Source: Brevibacterium ihuae (GTDB lineage Bacteria; Actinomycetota; Actinomycetes; Actinomycetales; Brevibacteriaceae). From it: a stretch of DNA of 64,000 nt. Below the pieces are notes generated by a model. That model was not told the origin of the DNA. It ran no database searches and was given only the letters and a program-made list of their open reading frames with translations. Both the position numbers and the translations under genes were made by a program. Positions 7,578 through 16,184 of this stretch are shown piece by piece (positions within the stretch are counted from its first letter, which is position 1; each line of letters starts with the position of its first letter). The stretch spans positions 1,090,054 through 1,154,053 of the forward strand of contig NZ_FXWZ01000002.1 in assembly GCF_900184225.1 (NCBI RefSeq), read 5' to 3'.

Positions 7578-9377
7578 ATGGCCGAGTTCAGCATCGAGCG
7601 GCACCGCTTCACGGGTACCGAGGTGGAACGCTTGGCACGCGTCGATAAGCGTTACACGAACTGGCCGGTGGTCTACATCCTCAATGACGACGCTTCAGTC
7701 TATGTGGGCGAGACGATCAACGCAGTCAACCGGATGAAGCAGCACCTGATGTCGGACTCCAAGAAGAGCCTCGACGTCATGAGGATTCTCGTCGACGCCT
7801 CGTTCAACAAGTCGTCGTGCCTTGACCTCGAGTCGTATCTCATCCGACTCTTCGCAGGGGACGGGAACTTCGCGGTCCTCAACCGCAATGAGGGCATAAT
7901 CGACTCCGACTACTACGACAGGCGTCGTTACCAGGAGACCTTCGAGCAGATCTTCCAGGAACTGCACACACAGGGCCTCTTCGGTCAGTCGATACCGGAG
8001 ATCGTGAACTCCGATCTGTTCAAGCTCTCCCCGTTCAAATCACTCAACTTCGAGCAGGCTCGCTCGGTCGCACGACTTCTTGACGAACTCTCCGCCGATG
8101 TCGACGGATCGAGCGAGAGCACCTTCGTCATCCAGGGCGATCCCGGAACCGGGAAGACGATCATCGCGATCTACCTCATCAAACTCCTCCGCGACATCCA
8201 GAACTACAACCCTCTTGATGACGTCGATGCCGATTCGATCTTCTCCCGGTTCTTCACTGAGGAATCCAGAGATCGCCTGGACGATCTCTCGATCGGATTC
8301 GTCGTACCACAGCAATCCCTGCGAAGCTCCGTGATCTCCGTCTTCAAGAAGACCCCATACCTCGATCACACGTGTGTCCTCACTCCATACGATGTGGGAG
8401 ACGCAGAGGAGGATTTCGATCTTCTCATCGTCGATGAAGCACATCGGCTGAATCAGCGTGCGAGCCAATCATCAGGAATGCGCAATCGAGATTTCGCGAG
8501 GATCAACACCCAGCTGTTCGGTGAAGACGATAAATCCCTCACACAGCTCGATTGGATTCTCAAACGCAGCCGGCACCGGATGTTCCTCCTCGATCCGTCT
8601 CAGTCGGTGATGCCGGCGGATCTTTCCTCCGCTCGAACATCCCAGCTCATCAATGAGGCCCGCTCGACCCGCCACTATGTGCAGCTGCACTCACAAATGC
8701 GTGTGAGCGGAGGTCATGACTACATCGAGTACGTCGGCGAGATCTTCTCCTCAGATCCACCACGAAGAAGGCACTTCGGAGAGTACGACCTCCGTCTGTT
8801 CACCAATTTCACCGATATGGCTGATGAGCTTGATCACCGCGAAGCCGAGTCGTCGCTCGCTCGCCTGGTCGCCGGTTACGCCTGGAAGTGGAAGACACGC
8901 GGTGTCAGTCCGAAGAAGGAGCCCCACGCGCACGATTTCGTGCTGGATGGACTGCCGCTGCGGTGGAACTCCACTCCCAAGGACTGGGTGAATTCCACGG
9001 TGTGGATGACCTCTTCGGATTCGGTGCTCGAGAAGACATTCGTGAGGGAGGTCGGATCGATCCACACCGTACAGGGATACGACCTCAACTACACGGGCGT
9101 CATCATCGGCCCCGACCTCCGATTCGATCCGGTGAAGAAGCGCCTGTACGTCTCCCGAGAGAACTACTTCGACACCAAGGGCAAGCAGAACAACAACATG
9201 CTCGGCATCAACTACACCGACGACGACCTGCGCGCTTTCATCATCAACATCTACCGGGTGCTCATGACGCGCGGTATTCGCGGGACCTATGTCTATGCGT
9301 GCGACGAGTCATTGCGCGACTACCTGTCGCAGTTCCTGCCGACTTGGACCTCGGAGGAGCACAGGCCCACCGTGTGA
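7578..9377 (+). CDS. GIY-YIG nuclease domain fused to DUF2075/SF1 helicase-like NTPase
   Basis: Two-domain protein of 599 residues. Residues ~30-105 form a GIY-YIG module: VVYIL (31-35), VYVGET (41-46), R52, the acidic position in LESYLI (about E85) and LNRNEG (101-106). From ~155 on is a DUF2075-type P-loop ATPase with SF1 helicase motifs: Walker A GDPGTGKT (187-194), Walker B LLIVDEAHR (282-290), MFLLDPSQS (335-342), HTVQGYD (496-502) and an arginine-finger segment LMTRGIRG (562-569). It is predicted to cut or remodel nucleic acid. GC content is low for this genome and the gene is coupled to the MazG-like gene. A defence role is inferred from the architecture and setting, not shown. Confidence 0.85.
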   Translation: MAEFSIERHRFTGTEVERLARVDKRYTNWPVVYILNDDASVYVGETINAVNRMKQHLMSDSKKSLDVMRILVDASFNKSSCLDLESYLIRLFAGDGNFAVLNRNEGIIDSDYYDRRRYQETFEQIFQELHTQGLFGQSIPEIVNSDLFKLSPFKSLNFEQARSVARLLDELSADVDGSSESTFVIQGDPGTGKTIIAIYLIKLLRDIQNYNPLDDVDADSIFSRFFTEESRDRLDDLSIGFVVPQQSLRSSVISVFKKTPYLDHTCVLTPYDVGDAEEDFDLLIVDEAHRLNQRASQSSGMRNRDFARINTQLFGEDDKSLTQLDWILKRSRHRMFLLDPSQSVMPADLSSARTSQLINEARSTRHYVQLHSQMRVSGGHDYIEYVGEIFSSDPPRRRHFGEYDLRLFTNFTDMADELDHREAESSLARLVAGYAWKWKTRGVSPKKEPHAHDFVLDGLPLRWNSTPKDWVNSTVWMTSSDSVLEKTFVREVGSIHTVQGYDLNYTGVIIGPDLRFDPVKKRLYVSRENYFDTKGKQNNNMLGINYTDDDLRAFIINIYRVLMTRGIRGTYVYACDESLRDYLSQFLPTWTSEEHRPTV

Positions 9378-9461
9378 AGGCACTTGGCTAGGGAACGGAG
9401 GGGCTCGCACCGAGAGTGCGCGGAGGTGCCACGCTCGCACGCTGCACCTCCGCGTTGACGC

Positions 9462-9525
9462 GAACTGCGCGGTATCCGTCAAGTCACGCGCAATAGCGCG
9501 CAGACCGATAGATACCGCGCAGTTC
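9462..9525 (-). repeat. 64-nt palindromic structured repeat, copy 1
   Basis: Outer arms gaactgcgcggtatc (from 9462) and gataccgcgcagttc (to 9525) are perfectly complementary. Read on the minus strand it aligns without gaps to 57956-58019 (46 of 64 identical), with the central TATTGCGCG conserved. Differences at alignment pairs 2/63, 9/56, 18/47 and 19/46 are compensatory; several others give G-U pairs on the minus-strand RNA. It starts 44 bp after the ppk2 stop, so it would lie in the ppk2 3' UTR. It has no U-tract. Confidence 0.7.
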
Positions 9526-9568
9526 GCGGGCGGGTGCACCGGGAGCAGCGCCTCCGCCCGCCGGGAGT

Positions 9569-10471
9569 TCAGTCGCCGACGGCGTCGCGTCCGCGCTGCA
9601 CGAGCTTCTCGTCCGCCGGGTACACGACCGAGTCGTCGCGCCCCTCGTACTCGAACTGGTTGAGGAAATAGCGCATCGCGTTGAGGCGCGCGCGTTTCTT
9701 ATCGTTCGACTTGATCGTCACCCAGGGCGCGTAGTCGGTGTCCGTCCGGAGGAAGGTCGCCTCCTTCGCCGCCGTGTACTCCTCCCATTTGTCGAGGGAC
9801 TCGAGATCCATCGGCGAGAGCTTCCACTGCCGCACTGGGTCGAGCTGGCGGATCGCGAAGCGCGTGCGTTGCTCGTGCTGGGTGACGGAGAACCAGAACT
9901 TCGTCACGTGGATGCCGGAGTCGAGGAGCATCTGCTCAAACACCGGCGCCTGGCGCATGAACGTCTCGTACTCCTCGTCGGAGCAGAATCCCATGACGCG
10001 CTCGACGTTGCCGCGGTTGTACCACGAGCGATCGAACAGCACGATCTCGCCCTCGGTGGGCAGGTGCTGGACGTAGCGCTGGAAGTACCACTGGCCCTGT
10101 TCGCGGTCGGAGGGCTTGTTGAGCGCGACCACGCGCGCGGCACGCGGATTCAGATGCTCGGTGAAGCGCTTGATCGTGCCGCCCTTGCCGGCGGCGTCGC
10201 GGCCCTCGAACAGGAGCACATGGCGCAGACCGTTGTCCTGACCCCAGTACTGGAACTTCAGCAGCTCGATCTGGAGCTTGTACTTTTCCATCTCGTACGA
10301 CTCGCGATCGAGCCGCTCATCGTAGGGGTATCCCTCGCGCCATGTCTCGACGGCCTTGCCTCCGGGATCGATGAGATCCGGGTCAGCGGTGTGCCCCTCC
10401 TGGACCGTGTACCCCTCGAGGCGCAGCTTGTCGATGTACTCGCGCAGGTTCTCACGCTGGTGCGGATGCAT
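9569..10471 (-). CDS. ppk2: Polyphosphate kinase 2
   Basis: PPK2-family enzyme of 300 residues, which transfers phosphate between polyphosphate and nucleotides (class I members make GTP/ATP from polyP). It has the P-loop kinase fold with Walker A GRDAAGKGGT (90-99), the lid region ALNKPSDREQGQWYFQRYVQHLP and Walker B FDRSWYNR (146-153). The start at 10471 has gaaggagaa 4-9 nt upstream. It stands alone. Downstream on its strand comes the 64-nt palindrome rather than a classical terminator. Confidence 0.93.
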   Translation of the reverse strand: MHPHQRENLREYIDKLRLEGYTVQEGHTADPDLIDPGGKAVETWREGYPYDERLDRESYEMEKYKLQIELLKFQYWGQDNGLRHVLLFEGRDAAGKGGTIKRFTEHLNPRAARVVALNKPSDREQGQWYFQRYVQHLPTEGEIVLFDRSWYNRGNVERVMGFCSDEEYETFMRQAPVFEQMLLDSGIHVTKFWFSVTQHEQRTRFAIRQLDPVRQWKLSPMDLESLDKWEEYTAAKEATFLRTDTDYAPWVTIKSNDKKRARLNAMRYFLNQFEYEGRDDSVVYPADEKLVQRGRDAVGD

Positions 10472-10566
10472 GATTCTCCTTCGAATAGCCGTACCACCAG
10501 TCTATTCACCTGGATGTGAACTCCGCATGAACCGCCGGAGTGTGAACGCAGGGATACCGTCGAGCA

Positions 10567-10609
10567 CACCCGGGCGGCCGCAGGACGGGAGCCCCGGGCC
10601 GCTCGGGTG
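10567..10609. terminator. Possible terminator hairpin between ppk2 and the LPXTG gene
   Basis: cacccgggcggcc (10567-10579) pairs with ggccgctcgggtg (10597-10609) with one mismatch and a 17-nt loop. It sits just after the stop of the surface-protein gene on the minus strand. There is no T-tract. Confidence 0.4.
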
Positions 10610-10617
10610 GAGGCGGG

Positions 10618-13008
10618 TCAGCGCTCCGAGCGCCTGCGCTGCAGGAGCAGCAGAGCAGTGCCGAGTGCGACGGCCCCGAACCCGAGGCCGAGGCCGGCAG
10701 CGATCCCGGCCCCCGTGCGCGGAAGCGGATCGCCGGACCCATCGCGATCACCGGGCCCCGCGACGGAGTCGTCTCCCTCGCTGTCATCCGGGCCTTCGCC
10801 CGGACCGGGGGCCGACGGTTCAGGAGCTGGAGATCCCGGAGCGGACGGATCCGGTGACGGGCTGGAATCCGCCGTGGAGGTGGGTTCATCCGTCGCCGTG
10901 GGTTCCGGTGTCGGACCAGGCTCGTCGGTGGCCGTGGGTTCCGGTGTCGGACCGGGCTCCTCAGTCGCGGTCGGGTCCGCGGTGGGGGTGGGATCGTCCG
11001 TCGGCTCCGGCCACGTGTTCGTCACCGTGACGGAATGCTCTCCGTCTCCGCCGGCGATCACGGAGATCGAGACCGTCCAGTCCCCGGCGTCGCTCTCGCT
11101 CACCGCGAAGACCTCGGAATAGTCGATGGGATCCCCGTCGATGTCCGTGGTCGGCAGGCCGGTGAGGGTGGTCCGCCACCCGTCCTCCGCTCGCACCTCG
11201 AACTCGTCGATGACGAACTCCCGACCGTCATGGGTGCGGACGAGCTGCATCCGCACCGACTCCGGGATCTCGACGCCGTCCGGCACGTTCTCCCAGGCCT
11301 TCTCCACCTCGATGCTCGCTTCCCCGGGTTCCCCGAAGCGCAGCCCGCCGTTCGTCCCCACTCCGCCTCCGCGCGGAGCGGAGTTCCCGGTGATCGTCAG
11401 GCGCGCCTTCGCCGCGGCGAGGGCGGGGCCGTCTGCCTCGAGGTCGTTGTGCAGAGCGGATTCGTCCGCGAAGGTGAGCTCCTCGAGAGCCTGCGGGTCG
11501 GCCGGATCGAAACGCGGTCGATCGTCCATCCCGCCGACCGCCCCGTCGTGCGCCCAGCCGTTCGCGGCGCCGCCGAGCGCGCGTTCGGAGAAGGAGAACG
11601 TGCTGGTGAACTCCGGGGTGCGCCCCCAGATCTCAGAGACGAAGTCGTCGCCGGCGGTGGCCGCAGCATTCGTGTGCACCGCCGTCCCCTGGTTGACGAA
11701 CATCTCGATCTCGCCCGTCGGGCACGACCAGATCCCTCCTCCGTAGCCTCCGGAACCGCCGTCCGCTGTCGCGGTGTTCTCGGTGATGAGCGAGTTGTTG
11801 ATCTGTGCTGTGTAGGGCACCGTGGTGACGTAGACGCCTCCGCCCTGGAGCTTCGCGGAGTTGCCGGAGATCGTCCCCCCGGCGAGGGTGACGTTGTCGG
11901 ACACGATGTTGATGCCGCCGCCGGTGGAGGAGGCGGTATTGTCGGTGATCTCCCCGCCGGTCAGGGTGAATTCCCCCGCGTAGAGGTTCCGCCAGTCCTC
12001 GAAGTCGATCCCGTAGTGCGCGCAGTAGAGATCGGTGCGAGCACCGCTGGCATCTCCGGCGTAGCACAGGTCCCAGACGTTGACCCCGCCGCCGCCCCGG
12101 GCGCTGTTGCCGCTGATCGTCCCGCCGCTCATCGTCACGTGGGCATTGCCCATCACGGACACCCCACCGCCGCCGTTGCTCGCAGTGTTGCCCTCGATCG
12201 TTCCGCTGAAAATCTCGAACCGCGCGGCCTTCGCCGCCCGCTCCTCCGGACTGCTCACATCGAAGCGGTCGAAGGAGACGACATTGACGCCGGCTCCGTT
12301 CGGGCTCGCGTTGCCCGAGATCACCGTGCCGTCGAGTACGCCGGAGCCGCCGGGCCCGATGAGCACGGCGCCGCTGCCGTCGCCGCCTCCGGTCCGGGCG
12401 GAGTTGTCCCGGATGACACCGCCGAGGAGCTCGGCCCGACCACCGGTGTCGACCTTGAGGGCACCTGCTGCTCGACCGGCCTGGCGGTGCGAGTGGTTGT
12501 CCCGGATCTCTCCTCCGCGCATGACGAACGTCGCCCCCGCGCCCGAGACGTGGATCGGGGCGTTGTTCGTCGTGTAGTTCGTCGCGTCGCGCACGGTCGC
12601 GCCGTCGAGCATCACCAGTGCGCCCTGGACCTCGATGAGGGTGTAGGAGAGGTTCGCCGTGGTGGTGCCCGCGATCGTGAGGCCCTCGCCCAGGGTCGCC
12701 CGCGCGCCGGCGGGAACCGTCAACGGTGCTGCCGAGAGCACCGATCCGCTGCTGCTGACGAGGGTGATGTCGCCGTTCTACGGGATGGTGAATCCGCCCC
12801 GGATATCGGCGCCGACGTCGATGGTGGTCGCGTCGGTGCCTGCTTCCGCGAGGGCACTCCGCAGCTCGTCGGCGGTCGAGACCGTGACGGTGGCGGCGAA
12901 CACCGGGAGCGGCTGCAGGAGGAGCAGGAGCACCGCGATGAGACCGGCGACTGCACTCCGGATGGATGAACGGGGGTCGCGCTCGGCGATCCGAGGGTCT
13001 GCGGACAT
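10618..13008 (-). pseudogene. LPXTG-anchored parallel beta-helix surface protein, interrupted by an in-frame amber codon
   Basis: Read through one stop, this is a typical sortase substrate: signal peptide (SAVAGLIAVLLLLLQPLPVFAA), an N-terminal segment, a right-handed beta-helix made of repeated TISGNSA/ITDNTAS-like turns, a CnaB-like domain (EVEKAWENVPDGVEIP...), a Pro/Thr/Glu stalk with 12-residue GPTPEPTATDEP repeats, then LPRTG, a hydrophobic helix and RRRSER. TAG at 12778-12780 falls after 76 codons of the same frame, separating the export signal from the rest. The remaining open part starts at 12741 and has no signal peptide, so it could not be displayed. The start at 13008 has gaggtg upstream. 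TAG ends other genes here, so suppression is unlikely. Confidence 0.85.
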
Positions 13009-13054
13009 CAAGGGCACCTCGCTGCTCTTCCGGCCGGATCCGTCCTCGACCGGG

Positions 13055-13084
13055 AATATCAACAAAGATACACCTGACGAACAA
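13055..13084 (-). promoter_or_regulatory. Candidate promoter of the LPXTG gene
   Basis: In an unusually AT-rich patch, TTGTTC (13079-13084) and GATATT (13055-13060) are separated by 18 bp on the minus strand, 47 bp upstream of the start codon. This is by pattern only. Confidence 0.35.
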
Positions 13085-13274
13085 GTAACCGAACGACTGA
13101 CATTCCGAGCAGCCCCCTCGGCGCTCTGCCGTCGGCGTGCGTGCGGCGCGTCTGTCCGAGTTCCTCGAGCATCGATCGTTCCTCGAGCAGCCACCGCCCT
13201 CCCCGGAGCCCGGGTGGCCGAACGCGCCTGCGAGACTGGAGGCGTCCCGAGCCCCGACACGGAGGAACTGCCCG

Positions 13275-14009
13275 ATGCACCCACGTCGACCGCTCCGCCT
13301 CCCTCTCGCGACCGCACTCCTCATCGCCTCGCTCACCGCGTGCACACCCGCTCCTCGCGCGGTCGACGAACCCCGCGCCGGCGCGCCCACCGGCGACCCG
13401 ACCGCCGCGCACGGCTGCGCCGCCGATCCCACTGCGGTATTCATGGGGGATTCGTTCACCGTCGGCGCCGGCGTCGACACCGAGGCCGAGCGCTGGTCGA
13501 CGATCGTCGCCCGCCAGCAGGGCTGGGACGAGATCAATATCGCGGTGAGCGGTTCGAGCTATGCGATGAGCAACAGCGTGCGGCCGAACACCGCCTATGT
13601 CGACCGGGTCGACGAAGCGATCGATGCGGCACCGGACATCGTCGTCGTGTCGACGGCGGCGAACTCCGCCGATGCCGATCACCGGACGGCGATCGACACG
13701 ACGTTCACCGGTCTCCGCGAGGCGCTCCCGGAGACCCCGATCGTCGCCACCTCGCCGTTCCACCGGGACGATGTCTCTCCGGAGCGGCTCGACGAGCTCG
13801 GCGGGGAGATCCGGACCGCCGCCGAGGCGCACGCAGTGGAGTACCTCGATCTCGGCTATCCGCTGCGGGGCACCACCGACACGCTCGCCGACGGTCTCCA
13901 CCCCAACGCCGAGGGCTACGCGATCATCGCCGGGGCGTTCCTCGCCGCGTACTCCGCCCACGAACCCACCGGGCCGGCATTCCCCGACTGCTCGGAGATG
14001 CAGGGCTGA
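13275..14009 (+). CDS. SGNH/GDSL-family hydrolase lipoprotein
   Basis: Secreted lipoprotein of 244 residues. The signal peptide ends in the lipobox LTAC (Cys23). The SGNH hydrolase blocks are visible: MGDSFTVG with nucleophile S60, an Asn-containing block near N130 and DGLHPN supplying D206 and H209. Such enzymes are esterases or acyl/acetyl hydrolases; the substrate is unknown. The start is the ATG at 13275 with ggagga 8 nt upstream. It is divergent from the damaged surface-protein gene and intact. Confidence 0.87.
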   Translation: MHPRRPLRLPLATALLIASLTACTPAPRAVDEPRAGAPTGDPTAAHGCAADPTAVFMGDSFTVGAGVDTEAERWSTIVARQQGWDEINIAVSGSSYAMSNSVRPNTAYVDRVDEAIDAAPDIVVVSTAANSADADHRTAIDTTFTGLREALPETPIVATSPFHRDDVSPERLDELGGEIRTAAEAHAVEYLDLGYPLRGTTDTLADGLHPNAEGYAIIAGAFLAAYSAHEPTGPAFPDCSEMQG

Positions 14010-14100
14010 GCCGACTCCCGCACCGCGGCCCCGGTCTGTGCGACGCCCGGTGCGACAGAACCTCCGCCGGGCACGGGTGCGCACCGGTGCGTCCACCGCA

Positions 14101-14904
14101 TCATCCACCGAGGCCGAGGCGGTGGCCGAGGATCACCGCCTGCACGCGATCGCGCAGCTGCAGCTTGGCGAAGATCGTGTTGACGTGGGACTTCACCGTC
14201 GACGGCGCGAGGTGGAGAGCCTCGCTGATCTCCGCGTTCGTCGACCCGCGCACGATCGCCCGGAACACCTCGTGCTCGCGGGGGCTCAGCACATCGAGGA
14301 CCGCGGGATCCGCCGCCGCATCCCCCGGGCCTGCGGCACGTGCCGTATCCGCCCGCTCCCCGACCTCTCCCCGTCCGCTCTCGGCGGCGAGGAAGTGATC
14401 GATGAGCCGCGCGGTGAGACGGGGATCCACGACTGCGGCACCGGAGGCGACGACGGTCACCGCCTCGACGAGCGCCTCCGGGGTGGTGCTCTTGAGGAGG
14501 AAGGCGCTCGCGCCGGCGCGCAGGCTGCCGTACGCGTACTCGTCGAGGTCGAAGGTCGTGAGGACGAGGACCCGGGTCCCCGGATGGGCGGCGACGATCC
14601 GGCGGGTGGCCTCGATTCCATTCATCACCGGCATCCGCACGTCCATGACGACGACCGCGGGACGCAGCCGATCGACGAGGTCGACCGCCTCCCGTCCGTC
14701 GCCGGCCTCGCCGACGACCTCGATCCGGTCGTCGGAGTCGAGGATGAGGGCGAGGCCCGTGCGCTCGAGCATCTGATCGTCGACGACGATCACCGGCAGC
14801 GGCCCTGCTCCCTCCGTCGCGCTCTCCGGGACGCTCCGAGCTCCGAGCGCGTCGTCCGCCGCGCTCCCACGAGCGTGCGTGCGCTCCGCTCCGGCCTCAC
14901 CCAC
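14101..14904 (-). CDS. NarL/LuxR-family response regulator
   Basis: Response regulator of a two-component system: a receiver domain (VIVVDDQMLERTGLAL, phospho-acceptor Asp in VVVMDVRMP, Lys in FLLKST), a linker and a LuxR-type HTH (LSPREHEVFRAIVRGSTNAEISEALHLAPSTVKSHVNTIFAKL). I prefer the GTG at 14904, which has GGAGG 8 nt upstream and overlaps the kinase stop by 8 bp. An ATG at 14919 is the alternative. It lies downstream of and is translationally coupled to the kinase gene. The regulator is intact although its kinase is broken. The likely target is the divergent ABC operon at 16185-18096. Confidence 0.88.
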   Translation of the reverse strand: MGEAGAERTHARGSAADDALGARSVPESATEGAGPLPVIVVDDQMLERTGLALILDSDDRIEVVGEAGDGREAVDLVDRLRPAVVVMDVRMPVMNGIEATRRIVAAHPGTRVLVLTTFDLDEYAYGSLRAGASAFLLKSTTPEALVEAVTVVASGAAVVDPRLTARLIDHFLAAESGRGEVGERADTARAAGPGDAAADPAVLDVLSPREHEVFRAIVRGSTNAEISEALHLAPSTVKSHVNTIFAKLQLRDRVQAVILGHRLGLGG

Positions 14905-15973
14905 GACGGCCGCCTCCATCCACCGGCAGCACGACGTGCGTGCGCCATCCGCGCGGAATGGAGGCCTCACCCGGCACCGGGCCGGCCTCGAACCGACCGC
15001 CGAACGCCTCGGCCCGCTCCCGCATCGCGCGCAGACCCACTCCGGCACCCACCCGCACGGGCTCCGGCCGACCACGCCCGTCGTCGGTCACCGTCACCGT
15101 GAGCTCCTCCCCCACCCGCGCGATGACGACCTCGACGCGGGTCGGCCGCGCTGCGTGGCGCAGGGTATTGATGAGCGCCTCCTGCACGATCCGGTGGACC
15201 GTCGTGCGCAGGATCGGATCGTCCGGGATCTCGTCCTCGCCGCCGGTGAGCGTGACGGGCAGGCCGGCGGCGCGGAACACCTCGACGACGGAGTCGAGCG
15301 GTTCGAGATCGGCCCCGGAGTTCTCCAGCGCGGGTGCGCCGTCCGCATCCCCGCGCATGACCCGCAGGATGCGCTCCATGTCCGCGAGCGCCTGCGCCCC
15401 GACTCCCCCGAGCTACGCGAGCGCCGCGCGCGACCGCTCCGGATGCTTCTCCCAACCCGCACGCGCGCCCCCGGCGAGCGCGATCATCACGGTGAGCGAA
15501 TGGGCGACGACGTCGTGCATCTCCGCCGTGATGCGCGCCCGCTCGGCGGCCGCGGCCTGCTCCTCGTGCACCGCGATCGCCTCGGCGATGGCCTCCCGGC
15601 GCAGCCGGTTCGCCCGCACGGCGATGCCCAGGCACAGCGCGATGAGCGCTCCCGGCTGCCAGGGGACCGTGGGCGGACCCTCCCGTGCGCCGAGGAGCAC
15701 GAGGCCACCGGTGACATTGAGGATGATCGCCTCGCAGACGAGGTACCCGATCACCGCAATGAGCGGCCGGGCACGGACGGCGAGGCCGACCCCGGCGACG
15801 CACAGGTAGCCGATCCAGGCGTGAGCGGGAGCGGCGACGGGGAGGCCGGCGAGGGCGGGGACCGTGCACAGGAGGATCGCCGCAATATCACCGACCCGGG
15901 GGTGCGCCGCGCACCAGCGCACGAACCGCGGGCGCCGCAGCAGCGGATCCTCGAGCACGGATCTCGTGAACAC
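14897..15973 (-). pseudogene. Sensor histidine kinase (HisKA_3/HATPase), interrupted by an in-frame amber codon
   Basis: NarX/DesK-type kinase with N-terminal membrane helices, a HisKA_3 dimerisation helix (ARITAEMHDVVAHSLTVMIALAGG, phospho-acceptor His) and a C-terminal HATPase (HRIVQEALINTLRHA; DDGRG; GVGLRAMRERAEAFGG). TAG at 15413-15415 cuts the frame inside the dimerisation domain, between RSRAALA and LGGVGAQALADMERI. Both halves are in one frame and read smoothly through the stop. The start is the GTG at 15973 behind ggaggaaggag. Neither half alone should autophosphorylate. A restart at 15379 would give only the ATPase domain. It is divergent from the ABC transporter genes. Confidence 0.87.
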
Positions 15974-16184
15974 GCCGGCTCCTTCCTCCCGTCCTCTCCA
16001 CTCCCGACGATAGGCGCGCGCATCGGATCGGACCACCACCCCTGGGTGGAGACCGCGGTCCCACCGGAGCGCAGAGCTCCACCCGCAGGTGGTATCGGAG
16101 CAGGAAGGGCGCTTCCTAGCGTGGATGGCAGGTGGAACGCCCACCGTCGATCACCAGAGCGTGATCGCAGGAAAGGACACGACG

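Noticed and set aside
12778..15415. Amber recoding (stop-codon read-through or pyrrolysine/suppressor)
   Set aside because: TAG is the normal terminator of the genes ending at 22416 and 55152. No suppressor tRNA is seen in the window, and neither site has a recoding element I recognise.
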